Positions 24,937 through 34,590 are shown, numbered from the stretch's first letter. The stretch is 64,000 nt of DNA from Pseudomonas sp. NBRC 111124 (GCF_001320245.1 NZ_BCBA01000055.1:62001-126000), one strand, 5' to 3'. Notes: generated from the sequence alone by a model not told the origin. Numbers and translations are program-made.

Positions 24937-26037
24937 ATGGGTTTCAATTGCGGCATCGTCGGCCTGCCCAACGTCGGCAAGTCCACCCTGTTCAACGCCC
25001 TGACCAAGTCTGGCATTGCGGCGGAGAACTTCCCTTTCTGCACCATCGAGCCGAACAGCGGCATCGTGCCGATGCCCGATGCGCGCCTGGCGGCGCTGGC
25101 GGAAATCGTCAAGCCTAACCGCATCCTGCCGACCACCATGGAATTCGTCGACATCGCCGGCCTGGTGGCCGGTGCGTCGAAAGGTGAAGGCCTGGGCAAC
25201 AAGTTCCTCGCCAACATCCGCGAGACCGACGCCATCGCCCACGTGGTGCGCTGCTTCGAAGACGAAAACGTGATCCACGTTTCCAACAGCGTCGACCCCA
25301 AGCGCGACATCGAGATCATCGACCTCGAGCTGATCTTCGCCGACCTCGACAGCTGCGAGAAGCAGCTGCAGAAGGTTACCCGCAACGCCAAGGGTGGTGA
25401 CAAGGACGCGCTGGCGCAAAAGGCGATCCTGGAGAAGCTGATCCCTCACTTCACCGAAGGCAAGCCTGCGCGCAGCCTGATGAAGAACATGGCTGACGAC
25501 GAAAAGGCCGTCATCCGTGGTTTCCACCTGCTGACCAGCAAGCCGGTGATGTACATCGCCAACGTCGCCGAAGACGGCTTCGACAACAACCCGCACCTGG
25601 ACGTGGTCAAGGCCATCGCCGAGGAAGAAGGCGCGGTCGTGGTGCCGGTGTGCAACAAGATCGAAGCCGAGATCGCCGAGCTGGACGACGGTGAAGAGAA
25701 GGACATGTTCCTCGAGGCCCTGGGCCTGGAAGAGCCTGGCCTTAACCGCGTGATCCGCGCCGGTTACGAGCTGCTCAACCTGCAGACCTACTTCACTGCC
25801 GGTGTGCAGGAAGTACGCGCCTGGACCGTACGCGTCGGCGCCACCGCCCCGCAGGCCGCTGGCGTGATCCACACCGACTTCGAAAAAGGCTTCATCCGCG
25901 CCGAAGTGGTGGCCTATGACGACTTCATCCAGTTCAAGGGTGAAGGCGGTGCCAAGGAAGCCGGTAAATGGCGCCTGGAAGGCAAGGACTACATCGTCAA
26001 GGACGGTGATGTGATGCATTTCCGCTTTAACGTCTAA
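24937..26037 (+). CDS. ychF: Redox-regulated ATPase YchF (OLA1 family)
   Basis: The 366-residue P-loop protein belongs to the Obg-like group but prefers ATP. G1 is GLPNVGKSTLFNAL, and G3 DIAGLV lies within the segment EFVDIAGLVAGASKGEGLGN. The position of G4 is occupied by NKIEAE instead of the GTP-specific NKxD, as expected for OLA1/YchF. The C-terminal TGS domain starts near LQTYFTAG. It binds ribosomes and affects oxidative stress tolerance in E. coli. Confidence 0.95.
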   Translation: MGFNCGIVGLPNVGKSTLFNALTKSGIAAENFPFCTIEPNSGIVPMPDARLAALAEIVKPNRILPTTMEFVDIAGLVAGASKGEGLGNKFLANIRETDAIAHVVRCFEDENVIHVSNSVDPKRDIEIIDLELIFADLDSCEKQLQKVTRNAKGGDKDALAQKAILEKLIPHFTEGKPARSLMKNMADDEKAVIRGFHLLTSKPVMYIANVAEDGFDNNPHLDVVKAIAEEEGAVVVPVCNKIEAEIAELDDGEEKDMFLEALGLEEPGLNRVIRAGYELLNLQTYFTAGVQEVRAWTVRVGATAPQAAGVIHTDFEKGFIRAEVVAYDDFIQFKGEGGAKEAGKWRLEGKDYIVKDGDVMHFRFNV

Positions 26038-26059
26038 GCGGCAGCCTGCAGCACTGACA

Positions 26060-26097
26060 AACCCCTTGAGGCCGATGGCTTCAAGGGGTTTTGTTTT
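26060..26097 (+). terminator. Rho-independent terminator after ychF
   Basis: AACCCCTTGA (26060-26069) and TCAAGGGGTT (26081-26090) pair over 10 bases, and TTGTTTT follows. Confidence 0.85.
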
Positions 26098-26131
26098 GTG
26101 GGGCACACATGCCATTCGACAGCGTCCGGCA

Positions 26132-26396
26132 TTAATGCCAGGTGATCTCTCCCGCCTCCCGAGTCAGTACCAATTCAGCCAACGCCCTCCCCATCTGCAC
26201 GTTATGCACACTGTTGACCAGCATGCCGATACCCGGCTCGCCGGCATTGCCGCAGATGTATTCGTCGAGGGTGTCTTCAATCCCACGCAGCAACTGAATG
26301 ACGTAGAGCAATGCCGGGTGAGGGCATGTCTTTGTTGATGGTGTAGAACGGCTGGGAAAGCACTTTGGCGGGTGGATCAGGAACAAGTTTCTTCAT
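26132..26396 (-). pseudogene. Frameshifted copy of the DUF3077/DUF6124-like small gene
   Basis: This is a second copy of the gene at 40229, here on the minus strand. From ATG at 26396 it reads MKKLVPDPPAKVLSQPFYTI, then NKDMPSP, where a 2-base deletion relative to the intact copy shifts the frame. The rest (ALLYVIQLLRGIEDTLDEYI to EITWH) is in another frame and well conserved. Total length is 265 bases against 267 in the intact copy. The structured leader before it is kept. Confidence 0.85.
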
Positions 26397-26693
26397 GATT
26401 TCTCTCTCGTTTGTTGGCATTGGCTACCTTCCCATTCCCTCTCACAGGATTAGGCGGCAGCTGTACGCGGGGTGAGAGACCGGCCAAACAAGAGCGAAAA
26501 CCGGCCAGGCACGAGGCCTGCCCGCGCACAGCTACCATGACGGCAATCTCTTGTTGTAAGCGGGCTCTCACACCCGGTCGTCAAACCTCGACGACCCGGG
26601 GAAATTAGCCCTGATGCTCTACATCTACAACAGAGAAACGGCAGCGGCGTGCGTAGGATAATTCCCAAGCTATCTTGAACTGAAGCATTTGGT
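26397..26693 (-). ncRNA. Conserved structured leader RNA, copy 1
   Basis: About 295 bases on the minus strand, directly before the frameshifted small gene, match the leader at 39945-40228. Shared elements are the arms GTCGTC/GACGAC (26575-26593), the 16-bp helix GGTAGCTGTGCGCGGG with CCCGCGTACAGCTGCC, a CAGGC/GCCTG hairpin, and the three switch boxes at 26563-26569, 26470-26476 and 26437-26443. Several helix bases differ from copy 2 in a pair-preserving way, which is evidence for selected RNA structure. No Rfam family comes to mind. Confidence 0.65.
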
Positions 26694-26788
26694 TTCAAGT
26701 TCGGAAATTCCTTACTTCAGTGAGATTGCCGAGGCTGTTTTGTAGCCATTTAAACCCCGTCAGGCGCCTCCTTTCTGGAGCTCCGTTC

Positions 26789-28510
26789 ATGCATGAAACG
26801 CCGCCCCCTCCCCGCTTCGACTGGCAACGCTGGCTCCCAGGCCTTGCCACCCTGCTGCACTACCAACCCGCCTGGCTGCCCAAAGACATCGCCGCCGGCC
26901 TGGTGCTCACCACCATGCTGGTGCCGGTCGGCATCGCCTACGCCGAAGCCTCCGGGGTACCGGGCATCTATGGCCTGTACGCCACCATCATTCCGCTGCT
27001 GGCCTATGCTTTGTTCGGCCCCAGCCGCATTTTGGTGCTTGGCCCGGACTCGGCACTGGCCGCGCCGATCCTGGCAGTGGTGGTGCAATACGCCGTCAGC
27101 GACCCGCAGCGCGCCATTGCCATCGCCAGCATGATGGCTCTGGTCGCGGGTGCCTTCTGCATGATTGCCGGCTTGCTGCGCCTGGGCTTCATCACCGAGC
27201 TGTTGTCCAAGCCGATCCGCTACGGCTACATGAACGGCATCGCCCTCACCGTGCTGATCAGCCAGCTGCCCAAGCTGTTCGGTCTCAAAGTCGACAGCGA
27301 GGGGCCTTTGCGCGACCTCTGGCACCTTGGCCAGGCACTAATCGCAGGCGCTGGGCACTGGCCAAGTTTCATCATCGGGGCCGGCAGCCTGGTGCTGATC
27401 CTGCTACTCAAACCCTTCAAACGCATCCCGGGCATCCTGATCGCCGTGGTGCTGGCAACCCTGGCCGTAAGCCTGTTCAACCTCGACCAGATGGGGGTCA
27501 AGGTGCTCGGCCAGTTGCCCCAGGGCCTGCCCAGCTTAGTGTTCCCGTGGGCCAGCGATATCGACCTGGTCGAAGTGGTGCTCGGCGGGATTGCCGTGGC
27601 GCTGGTGTCGTTCGCCGATACCAGCGTGCTGTCGCGCTCCTACGCCGCGCGGCTGAAGACCCCGGTGAACCCGAACCAGGAAATGTTCGGCCTGGGCGTG
27701 GCCAACCTGGCCTCCGGGCTGTTCCAGGGCATCCCGATCAGCAGCAGCTCTTCGCGCACACCAGTGGCCGAGGCGGCCGGCTCGAAAACCCAATTGACCG
27801 GCATCATTGGCGCGCTGGCGGTGACCCTGTTGCTGCTGGTCGCCCCCAACCTGATGCAGCACCTGCCCAACAGCGCCTTGGCTGCCGTGGTGATCGCTGC
27901 GGCTTTAGGGTTGTTCGAGTTCGCCGACCTCAAGCGCATTTTCCACATGCAGCAATGGGAGTTCTGGTTGTCGTTCACCTGCTTTGTCGGCGTCGCGGTG
28001 TTCGGTGCCATACCGGGTATCTGCATCGCCGTGGCGATATCGGTGATCGAATTCCTGTGGGACGGCTGGCGGCCGCACTACGCCGTGCTCGGGCGGGTCG
28101 ATGGCACCCGCGGCTACCACGACGTGAAGCGTTATCCACAGGCCCGGCGCATTCCGGGGCTGGTGCTGCTGCGCTGGGATGCGCCGCTGTTCTTCGCCAA
28201 CGCCGAGCAGTTCCAGAGCACGGTGCTGATGGCCGTGGATGAATCACCGACGCCAGTGCAGCGGCTGGTGATTGCGGCGGAACCGGTGACCAGCATCGAT
28301 ATCACTTCGGCAGACATGCTCGCCGAGCTGGATGGGGCGCTTGAGGCTCGCGGCGTGGAACTGCAGTTTGCCGAGATGAAGGACCCGGTGAAGGACAAGA
28401 TGAAGCGCTTCGAGTTGTTCGAGCATATGGGCGAGCGGGCGTTTCACCCAACGGTCGGGGCCGCGGTGGATGCCTATCTGGCGGATACCGGGATTGACTG
28501 GAGGCCTTAA
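26789..28510 (+). CDS. SulP-family anion transporter with STAS domain
   Basis: The 573-residue inner-membrane protein has about 10-12 hydrophobic helices. The SulP signature ASGVPGIYGLYATIIPLLAY is near residue 53, and a later QGIPISSSSSRTPVAEAAGS lies in the substrate region. The C-terminal STAS domain covers about residues 440-560. SulP carriers import sulfate, bicarbonate, chloride or dicarboxylates, and the sequence alone does not tell which. No carbonic anhydrase or sulfur gene is adjacent. It starts just after the leader/pseudogene unit. Confidence 0.88.
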   Translation: MHETPPPPRFDWQRWLPGLATLLHYQPAWLPKDIAAGLVLTTMLVPVGIAYAEASGVPGIYGLYATIIPLLAYALFGPSRILVLGPDSALAAPILAVVVQYAVSDPQRAIAIASMMALVAGAFCMIAGLLRLGFITELLSKPIRYGYMNGIALTVLISQLPKLFGLKVDSEGPLRDLWHLGQALIAGAGHWPSFIIGAGSLVLILLLKPFKRIPGILIAVVLATLAVSLFNLDQMGVKVLGQLPQGLPSLVFPWASDIDLVEVVLGGIAVALVSFADTSVLSRSYAARLKTPVNPNQEMFGLGVANLASGLFQGIPISSSSSRTPVAEAAGSKTQLTGIIGALAVTLLLLVAPNLMQHLPNSALAAVVIAAALGLFEFADLKRIFHMQQWEFWLSFTCFVGVAVFGAIPGICIAVAISVIEFLWDGWRPHYAVLGRVDGTRGYHDVKRYPQARRIPGLVLLRWDAPLFFANAEQFQSTVLMAVDESPTPVQRLVIAAEPVTSIDITSADMLAELDGALEARGVELQFAEMKDPVKDKMKRFELFEHMGERAFHPTVGAAVDAYLADTGIDWRP

Positions 28511-28522
28511 GTTGCCAGGGCC

Positions 28523-28598
28523 GGCCTCTTCGCGGGCACGCCCGCTCCCACAGGAGTCGCGTGATCCCTGTGGGAGCGGGCGTGCCCGCGAAGAGGCC
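28523..28598. repeat. Inverted REP pair
   Basis: Two 32-base REP units, 28523-28554 and 28567-28598, are perfect inverted complements with a 12-base spacer. They lie between the convergent sulP and DUF2955 genes and would fold into one long hairpin, probably acting as a bidirectional transcription stop. Confidence 0.85.
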
Positions 28599-28610
28599 AG
28601 TACAGGAGGA

Positions 28611-29621
28611 TTAGGCAACCCGAACCCGGCGCCGGTCGATCCAGATCAGCATGGCGCTGGCATACAGCGACACCGCCACGAACAGCGCCATGCGCACGGC
28701 AAAGGCCTTGTACACATCCTGCCCGCCAGCACTGTCCTGCACCGACTGCCCAAGCAGGATCAGCAGGGTGGTCAGGCAACTCACCCAATACGCCGGGCTC
28801 TGCTGCGTATCCGCCGCACGGTAGAGCCTGCGCGCCTGCCAGAGCACGAACAGCAGCACCCACAGGAAGAACATCCACAAGTGCACGAACAGGCTCAACG
28901 CGCCCCACACCAGCATCGCCAGCACCCCGGCCAGCAACGTCGAACCGATCAGCTCGCGACTGGCATGCCGCGCCCGCGTCTCCCCTGCCTGCTGCCCCAG
29001 GCTCACCGCCTTCATGATCAGCGGCATGAATTGGTCTGGGGCGATCAGCGCCAGCAGGAATGCAGGCATGACAATGAGCGTGGCCCGCAGAGCCACCCAG
29101 CTGACATCTGCGCCGTCGAGCAAGGGCGGCGAAGGCTGCACGGGCGCGCTGGCCGGTTCGGGAAACAGCACATGGGCCAGCGCGGCCCCCAGTACCGCCA
29201 ACAGCATGCCCTTGGCCAAGGCCTCGACCACCGACAGCGCCAGGGTGAAATCGCTGGTGCCAGCCGCCGCGATCATGGTCAAGCCGATCACCAGCAGATT
29301 GGCCAGCAAGCCATTGCCGCCCTTGAGCGCGTAGCGCAACACCAGGAACACCCCCACGCCGACCAACAGCACGCCGCTCACCGGGGCATGGCGCAACAGC
29401 GGAATCAGCAGCAGGCCGCTGCCGCAGCTGAGCAATACCAGACTCGCCAGCACCGGCGCCGCCTTAATCGGCAGTGGCTCGCTGCGCATGGCCAGCAACA
29501 ACACGGCGAACACCGGCGCCAGAATCGGCACCGGCAGGCCCAGGCCGAAACTGGTCGCCAGGCACAGCGCCACGCCCCATGCCAGGCGCAGCGCACGCAG
29601 GCGGCGCAGCTCAATAGGCAT
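28611..29621 (-). CDS. DUF2955 inner-membrane protein of a tripartite exporter
   Basis: The 336-residue protein has about 10 membrane helices in two similar halves (segments include LAWGVALCLATSFGLG and LRATLIVMPAFLLALIAP). This resembles the membrane part of FUSC/AaeB-type aromatic acid exporters. It is the third gene of a leftward set: outer-membrane factor, HlyD-type adaptor, then this pump, with an 11-base overlap with the adaptor gene. Together they should form an envelope-spanning exporter. The substrate is unknown; aromatic acids are a guess by analogy with AaeAB. Confidence 0.8.
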   Translation of the reverse strand: MPIELRRLRALRLAWGVALCLATSFGLGLPVPILAPVFAVLLLAMRSEPLPIKAAPVLASLVLLSCGSGLLLIPLLRHAPVSGVLLVGVGVFLVLRYALKGGNGLLANLLVIGLTMIAAAGTSDFTLALSVVEALAKGMLLAVLGAALAHVLFPEPASAPVQPSPPLLDGADVSWVALRATLIVMPAFLLALIAPDQFMPLIMKAVSLGQQAGETRARHASRELIGSTLLAGVLAMLVWGALSLFVHLWMFFLWVLLFVLWQARRLYRAADTQQSPAYWVSCLTTLLILLGQSVQDSAGGQDVYKAFAVRMALFVAVSLYASAMLIWIDRRRVRVA

Positions 29622-30702
29622 ACGACAGCCAGCTCATCAGCCACATGAACATGCGGCCCAGCAGGTTCAGCGGGTTGCCTTCGCTGGGCAGGGCCATGAC
29701 TTCAGCCTGGCCGCCCACACGCAGGCCAGACTTGTCGATCTGTTGATCACGGTCAAGTTCGACAATCACCGGAAAGCGCTGCGCCGAGCGCAGCCAGTCG
29801 CGGCTGTTCTGCACGGTCGGCAGGCTACCCGGTGGCGCCGACTGGCCGACGCTCACGCCATAGCCGATGCTACGAATCTGCCCTTTCAACACCGTGCCTG
29901 GCAAGGCATCGAGCACCACCAGCACCGGCGCCCCAGGACGCAGGCGGCCGAGGTTGTTCTCGGTCATATCGGCACTGATCCACACATCGTGGATGGCGAT
30001 CAGGGTCATCATCGGGCTGCCAGCGCCCACGTAGTGGCCCACGTCAGTGCGCAGGTCGGTAATCAAGCCGTTGGTGTCGGCGCGCACCACCGTGCGGGCC
30101 ATGTCCAGGCGGGCCTTTTCCACGTTGGCCGCGGCACTGCGCAGTTGCGCGTTGTCGGCATCGGCCCCGCCCTGCTGCTCACGGGCCCGTTCCACTTCGG
30201 CCCTGGCGGCTGCCACCTGGCTGATGGCCTGGTCGCGGGTGGCCTGCGCCCCTTCCAGGCGGCGCACCGATACCGTCCCGGGGTCTTCGTCGATCAACCG
30301 CTTGAGCCGTTCGGCATCTTGGCGCGCCTTGCGCTCGTTGGCCTGAGCCGCCACCAGCGCGGCCTGGGCCGAGTCGATGCCGGCGGTGCTGGCGCCGATC
30401 TGCCGGCGCACGGTATCCAGGTCGGCTTCGGCGCGGGCCAGGGCAATGCGGTACTGCTCCTGGTCGAGTTCGAACAGCACATCGCCCTGGCGCACTTCCT
30501 GGTTGTTGCCCACCGCCACGCGCTTGATCTGCCCGGCCACTTCGGCGGCCACCGGGACCACGTAGGCCTGTAACCGGGCTTGCTGGGTGTAGGGCGTGAA
30601 ACGGTCGGCCAGCAGGTACCAGACCAGGCTGACGACGATCAGTATCAGCACCCAGCGCATGCCGCGGTCGGGGGTGGGCGATGTGTCTGCGGCGTCACTC
30701 AT
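29611..30702 (-). CDS. HlyD/EmrA-type periplasmic adaptor
   Basis: The 363-residue protein has one N-terminal membrane anchor (WVLILIVVSLVWYLLADRF), then the biotinyl-lipoyl half-motifs around YVVPVAAEVAGQIKRVAVGN. A long coiled-coil hairpin rich in Ala, Arg and Glu (about residues 95-215) precedes a beta-barrel domain (RADTNGLITDLRTDVGHYVG). This is the membrane-fusion partner linking the DUF2955 pump to the outer-membrane factor. It overlaps both neighbouring genes by a few bases, so the trio is one operon. Confidence 0.88.
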   Translation of the reverse strand: MSDAADTSPTPDRGMRWVLILIVVSLVWYLLADRFTPYTQQARLQAYVVPVAAEVAGQIKRVAVGNNQEVRQGDVLFELDQEQYRIALARAEADLDTVRRQIGASTAGIDSAQAALVAAQANERKARQDAERLKRLIDEDPGTVSVRRLEGAQATRDQAISQVAAARAEVERAREQQGGADADNAQLRSAAANVEKARLDMARTVVRADTNGLITDLRTDVGHYVGAGSPMMTLIAIHDVWISADMTENNLGRLRPGAPVLVVLDALPGTVLKGQIRSIGYGVSVGQSAPPGSLPTVQNSRDWLRSAQRFPVIVELDRDQQIDKSGLRVGGQAEVMALPSEGNPLNLLGRMFMWLMSWLSYAY

Positions 30703-32213
30703 TTCGGCTCACCTTGTTCGGGGTAGACGGGGGCAGGCTCATCGAGCAGGTCGCCCCAGTCGGTGCGGTTCTTCATCTGCTGGCGTGTGGCGGGGTCGAT
30801 GGCAGGGCGATGGTTGTCCCAGCCACCGCCCATCGCCTTGTACAACGTCACCAGGCTGCTCACCGCATTGCCACGGCTGACCAGATAGCCGTCCTGCTGT
30901 TGCAACAGCAGCTGCTGGGCGTCGAGCACGCGCTGGAAATCGGCAAAGCCTTCCTGGTACTGCGAACTGGCCAGGGTCAGCGAACGCTGGGCGGCCTGTG
31001 AGGCGTCCTGGCGAATGCCGGCGCTCTGCAGCGAACGCACCAGGCCGCTGGCGGCGTCGTCAGCTTCGTGTGCGGCTTCGCGCACGCTTTGGTGATACAG
31101 CTCGATCAACTGCTGCAGGCGGGCGTCCTCGACCCGCACGGCGTTCTTGCGCCGGCCGTAGTCGAACGGGTTCCAGATCAGGCTCGGGCCGACCGCCAGG
31201 TCGAAGGTGTTGGGCAGGTGGCTGGCCGATAGGAAGGTCCAGCCGATGCTGCCCAACAGGCTCAGCTGTGGATAAAGGTCCGCCTCGGCCACCCCTACCA
31301 ACGCCGACTGCGCCGCCACTGCCTGCTCGGCGACGCGGATGTCCGGGCGCCGTTGCAACAGGCTGGCAGGCACGTCCTGCAACACCACACGGTCCGGCAA
31401 AGGCAACTGTCCGTGGCGCGCCTCCAGCGCCGGCAGCGGCCCCGGTGGCCGGCCGAGCAGCGAACAGAGTACGTTGCGCAAGGCATTGAGCTGGTTCTCG
31501 AACTCGGGGATGGTGGCCAGGGTCGCCAGGTACTGGGTACGCGCCTGCTGCCAGTCGAGCTCGTCGTTCTCGCCGTGCCGGAACAGCCGCTCGGTGATCT
31601 GCAGGCTGCGTTCCTGGCGCTTGGCGTTTTCCTGCGCAATGTCCAGCCGTGCCTCGGCGGTGCGCAGGGCGAAGTAGGTGTCGGCCACCTGCGCACGTAG
31701 CAGCAGCATGGCATCGGCGTAATTGGCCTGGGAGGCGAAATAGACGGCATCGGCGCTTTCGATGGCGCGGCTGAACCGGCCCCAGAAGTCGATTTCCCAG
31801 CCGATATTGAAGCCTGCGCTGGACTGCCAGAACACCGAATCCCGCGCAGTGGAAGTGCCGGACTGGTCTTGCTTCAGGTACAGGCTCTGCGCGCTCAACT
31901 GTTGCAGCTGTGGATAACGCCCGGTCTGCACGATGGCCAGCTGCGCCCGCGCCTCGGCGATGCGCAGGCCGGCTACACGCAGATTGGTGTTGTTGGCGTC
32001 GGCTTCCGTTATCAGCGCGTCCAGCGTCGGGTCGGCGAACACCGCCCACCACTGGCGAATATCCGGTGCGGCTGAGCGGCGCCCGGCCTGCTCCAGCAAT
32101 GGCGTGCTCCAGCTGTTCAGCCATGGATCCTGGGGCTTTTCGAAGTCCGGACCGACCTGGGTACAGCCGGCCAGGACCATCAGCACGCCTATTCCATAGC
32201 AACGATTGAGCAT
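30699..32213 (-). CDS. NodT/OprM-type outer-membrane efflux lipoprotein
   Basis: The 504-residue protein carries a lipoprotein signal with lipobox VLAGC (Cys at residue 17). Two TolC-type repeats follow, with the motifs NTNLRVAGLRIAEARAQLAI and QRRPDIRVAEQAVAAQSALV typical of the NodT family. It would form the trimeric outer-membrane channel for the HlyD-type adaptor encoded next. It is the first gene of the exporter operon and starts 13 bases after the AI-2E-family gene ends. Confidence 0.9.
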   Translation of the reverse strand: MLNRCYGIGVLMVLAGCTQVGPDFEKPQDPWLNSWSTPLLEQAGRRSAAPDIRQWWAVFADPTLDALITEADANNTNLRVAGLRIAEARAQLAIVQTGRYPQLQQLSAQSLYLKQDQSGTSTARDSVFWQSSAGFNIGWEIDFWGRFSRAIESADAVYFASQANYADAMLLLRAQVADTYFALRTAEARLDIAQENAKRQERSLQITERLFRHGENDELDWQQARTQYLATLATIPEFENQLNALRNVLCSLLGRPPGPLPALEARHGQLPLPDRVVLQDVPASLLQRRPDIRVAEQAVAAQSALVGVAEADLYPQLSLLGSIGWTFLSASHLPNTFDLAVGPSLIWNPFDYGRRKNAVRVEDARLQQLIELYHQSVREAAHEADDAASGLVRSLQSAGIRQDASQAAQRSLTLASSQYQEGFADFQRVLDAQQLLLQQQDGYLVSRGNAVSSLVTLYKAMGGGWDNHRPAIDPATRQQMKNRTDWGDLLDEPAPVYPEQGEPK

Positions 32214-32226
32214 GGCAGGCCCTGTC

Positions 32227-33324
32227 TCAGCTTGCAGGGGGTGCCGGTTGCTCCGGCACCTGCAGCGCGACCCATTGCCAGAACAACACGTAGGTCACGC
32301 CGAGGATGACCGGGCCGATGAACAGGCCGATGATGCCCTTGACCACCATGCCGCCCAGGGCACCGATCAGCACCACCGGCATCGGCACGTCCACGCCGCG
32401 CCCGAGCAGTAACGGTTTGAGCACGTTGTCGGCCAGCCCGGCGACAAAGGTGTAGATGGCGAAGAGGATGGTCGCCACGGTAAAGCCCTCGGCATTGAAC
32501 ACATAGATGATCACCGGCACCGTGATCAAGGTCGCCGGGGCTTGGGCGATCCCCAGCATGAGGATGGCGATGGCCAGCATGCCGGCACCTGGCACGCCCT
32601 TGATCACGAAGCCAACGCCAATCAGCAGCATCTGGATGAAGGCAATGCCGATCACGCCCTGGGCCACCGCGCGAATGGTGGCGGTGCACAGGTTGGCCAG
32701 CGGCTTGCCGCGCTCCTCGCCAGACACGCGCATGGCGATCCTCTGCGCGGCAATCTCGCCACGTTCACCGAAGGCCATGATGATGCCCGAGACGATGATC
32801 GCCGCGACAAACATCAGGAACGCCCCACCGGCACTGGCCGCCGCCCCCAGCACCGTGCGCCCGGCGTCCTTGAGTTGCGGCATCCACTGGTTGAGGACAT
32901 GGGCCATGTTTTCCGAGGCACCCAGCCACAACGCATGCACCTTCGGCCCGATCAGCGGCCAGGTCGCCACCGATTCAGGGGGCGGCGGCACGCTCCAGGC
33001 GCCGCTTTTGAGCAGCGTCACCAGGTTGTCGACCGATTCGCCGATGGACATCACCACCAGATAGATCGGCACAATCAACACCACCAGCACCAGCAGCACC
33101 ACCAAGGTGGCGGCAAAGCCCTGCTTGAGGCCGGTACCCCGGTGTATGCGGCAGTGCAGCGGATACAAGGTGACCGCGAGAATTACCGACCACAGCATCA
33201 GTTCCAGAAACGGCTGGAATACCTGGAAGGAGAACATTACCAGGGCGGCCACCAGGCCCGCCTTGATCAGCACGTCGAGCAAGCCCCGCGACAGGGCGCT
33301 GTCCAGCCTCAAACTCGGCTGCAT
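32227..33324 (-). CDS. AI-2E family (PerM-type) permease
   Basis: The 365-residue protein has about 8 hydrophobic helices in the 2-5-1 style of the AI-2E/PerM/YdiK family. The C-terminal GLADNVLKPLLLGRGVDVPM and GLFIGPVILGVTYVLFWQWV regions are family hallmarks. Members include TqsA and sodium/proton antiporters; the substrate here is unknown. It may share a transcript with the exporter genes after it, 13 bases away. Confidence 0.85.
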   Translation of the reverse strand: MQPSLRLDSALSRGLLDVLIKAGLVAALVMFSFQVFQPFLELMLWSVILAVTLYPLHCRIHRGTGLKQGFAATLVVLLVLVVLIVPIYLVVMSIGESVDNLVTLLKSGAWSVPPPPESVATWPLIGPKVHALWLGASENMAHVLNQWMPQLKDAGRTVLGAAASAGGAFLMFVAAIIVSGIIMAFGERGEIAAQRIAMRVSGEERGKPLANLCTATIRAVAQGVIGIAFIQMLLIGVGFVIKGVPGAGMLAIAILMLGIAQAPATLITVPVIIYVFNAEGFTVATILFAIYTFVAGLADNVLKPLLLGRGVDVPMPVVLIGALGGMVVKGIIGLFIGPVILGVTYVLFWQWVALQVPEQPAPPAS

Positions 33325-33364
33325 GTTTCACCTCCGAACGTTAGGCGCGCCAGCAAGGCGCGAT

Positions 33365-34555
33365 TCAGTGGCCCGTCTCGACGACCGGGCGATCCTCACC
33401 CCGCAACTGCCGCGCCAGGGCCATCATCACCAGCGGCACCACCGCCATCGACAGCGTGATGGCGAGCACCAGCAAGTCATGCACCTGTTGCGTCAACACC
33501 TGGTGCTCCAGGGCCAGCTTGAACACCACGAAGGCAAACTCACCGCCGGACGCCAGCACGATCGCCAGGCACAACGCCTCGGCACGGTTGAGCCCGCCGG
33601 CGCTGCGCCCAAGCACGAGCAACAGGGGCAACTTGATCACCACCAACAGCAACGTCAGCCCCAGCACAACCAGGGGCATGCCGAACAGCAGGCGCAAGTC
33701 GGCGCTCATGCCGACGCCGACGAAGAACAGCCCGAGGAGCAGGCCCTTGAGCGGTTCGATCTGGGTTTCCAGTTCGTGGCGAAAGGGCGACTCGGCCATG
33801 ATCACGCCGGCCAGGAAAGCCCCCAGGGCCATGGAGACCCCGACGTGCTCCATCAACCACGCCGTGCCCAGCACCACCAGCAATGCGGTAGCAGTGGACA
33901 GTTCGGGCAAGCCCGAACCGACCGTCCATTTGAACACGGGGGTCAACAGATAGCGGCCGAAGACAATCAGCACGCCAATGCCTGCCGCCACTGCCAGCAG
34001 TGGCCAGGAGCCTTCGTCGGCGGTGCTGACATCACCACCGAGCAATGGCACGACGGCGATCAGAGGAATGGCGGCAATGTCCTGAAAAAGCAGGATAGCG
34101 ACGGCCAGCCGACCGTGCGGCTTGCCCAGGTCCTTACGCTCGGCCAGCACCTGCAGGCCAAACGCCGTCGATGACAGCGCCAACCCCAGGCCGAGCACAA
34201 TCGCGGCCGCTTTCGATTGGCCAAACAGCAAGTACGCCAGCAGGCCGAGTACCACAGCGGTCAGCCCCACCTGCAACGAGCCCACGCCGAACAACGCCCT
34301 GCGCATGGTCCACAGCCGCCGGGGCGACAGCTCCAAGCCGATGACGAACAGCAGCATGACCACGCCCATCTCCGACAGGCGGGCAACGTTATCGGGGTTA
34401 CCCAGCAGGCCCAGCACCGATGGCCCGATCAGGATCCCGGCCAGCAGATAACCGGGCACCGCCCCCATTTTCAAACGCTGAGCCAGTGGTACCAGAAGCA
34501 CCACGGCCAGCAGGAACACCACCGTCGCCTGCAGCAGGCTGCCGTCATGAGGCAT
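33365..34555 (-). CDS. CPA2-family cation:proton antiporter
   Basis: The 396-residue membrane protein has about 12 helices. MGAVPGYLLAGILIGPSVLG and VVMLLFVIGLELSPRRLW are KefB/KefC-type signatures, and FQDIAAIPLI holds the conserved aspartate of the ion site. The protein ends without the RCK/TrkA-N regulatory domain found in full KefB/C, so gating must differ. It is probably a potassium or sodium/proton antiporter. It lies between the permease and ppk2 genes on the same strand. Confidence 0.85.
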   Translation of the reverse strand: MPHDGSLLQATVVFLLAVVLLVPLAQRLKMGAVPGYLLAGILIGPSVLGLLGNPDNVARLSEMGVVMLLFVIGLELSPRRLWTMRRALFGVGSLQVGLTAVVLGLLAYLLFGQSKAAAIVLGLGLALSSTAFGLQVLAERKDLGKPHGRLAVAILLFQDIAAIPLIAVVPLLGGDVSTADEGSWPLLAVAAGIGVLIVFGRYLLTPVFKWTVGSGLPELSTATALLVVLGTAWLMEHVGVSMALGAFLAGVIMAESPFRHELETQIEPLKGLLLGLFFVGVGMSADLRLLFGMPLVVLGLTLLLVVIKLPLLLVLGRSAGGLNRAEALCLAIVLASGGEFAFVVFKLALEHQVLTQQVHDLLVLAITLSMAVVPLVMMALARQLRGEDRPVVETGH

Positions 34556-34590
34556 AAGTTCGCACCCTTGCTACGCACTGCCGGGAAGGA

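Noticed and set aside
28523..28598. Repeats considered as a CRISPR array
   Set aside because: The REP units are inverted pairs scattered singly across the window, without regular spacers, leader or cas genes; no CRISPR array is present.
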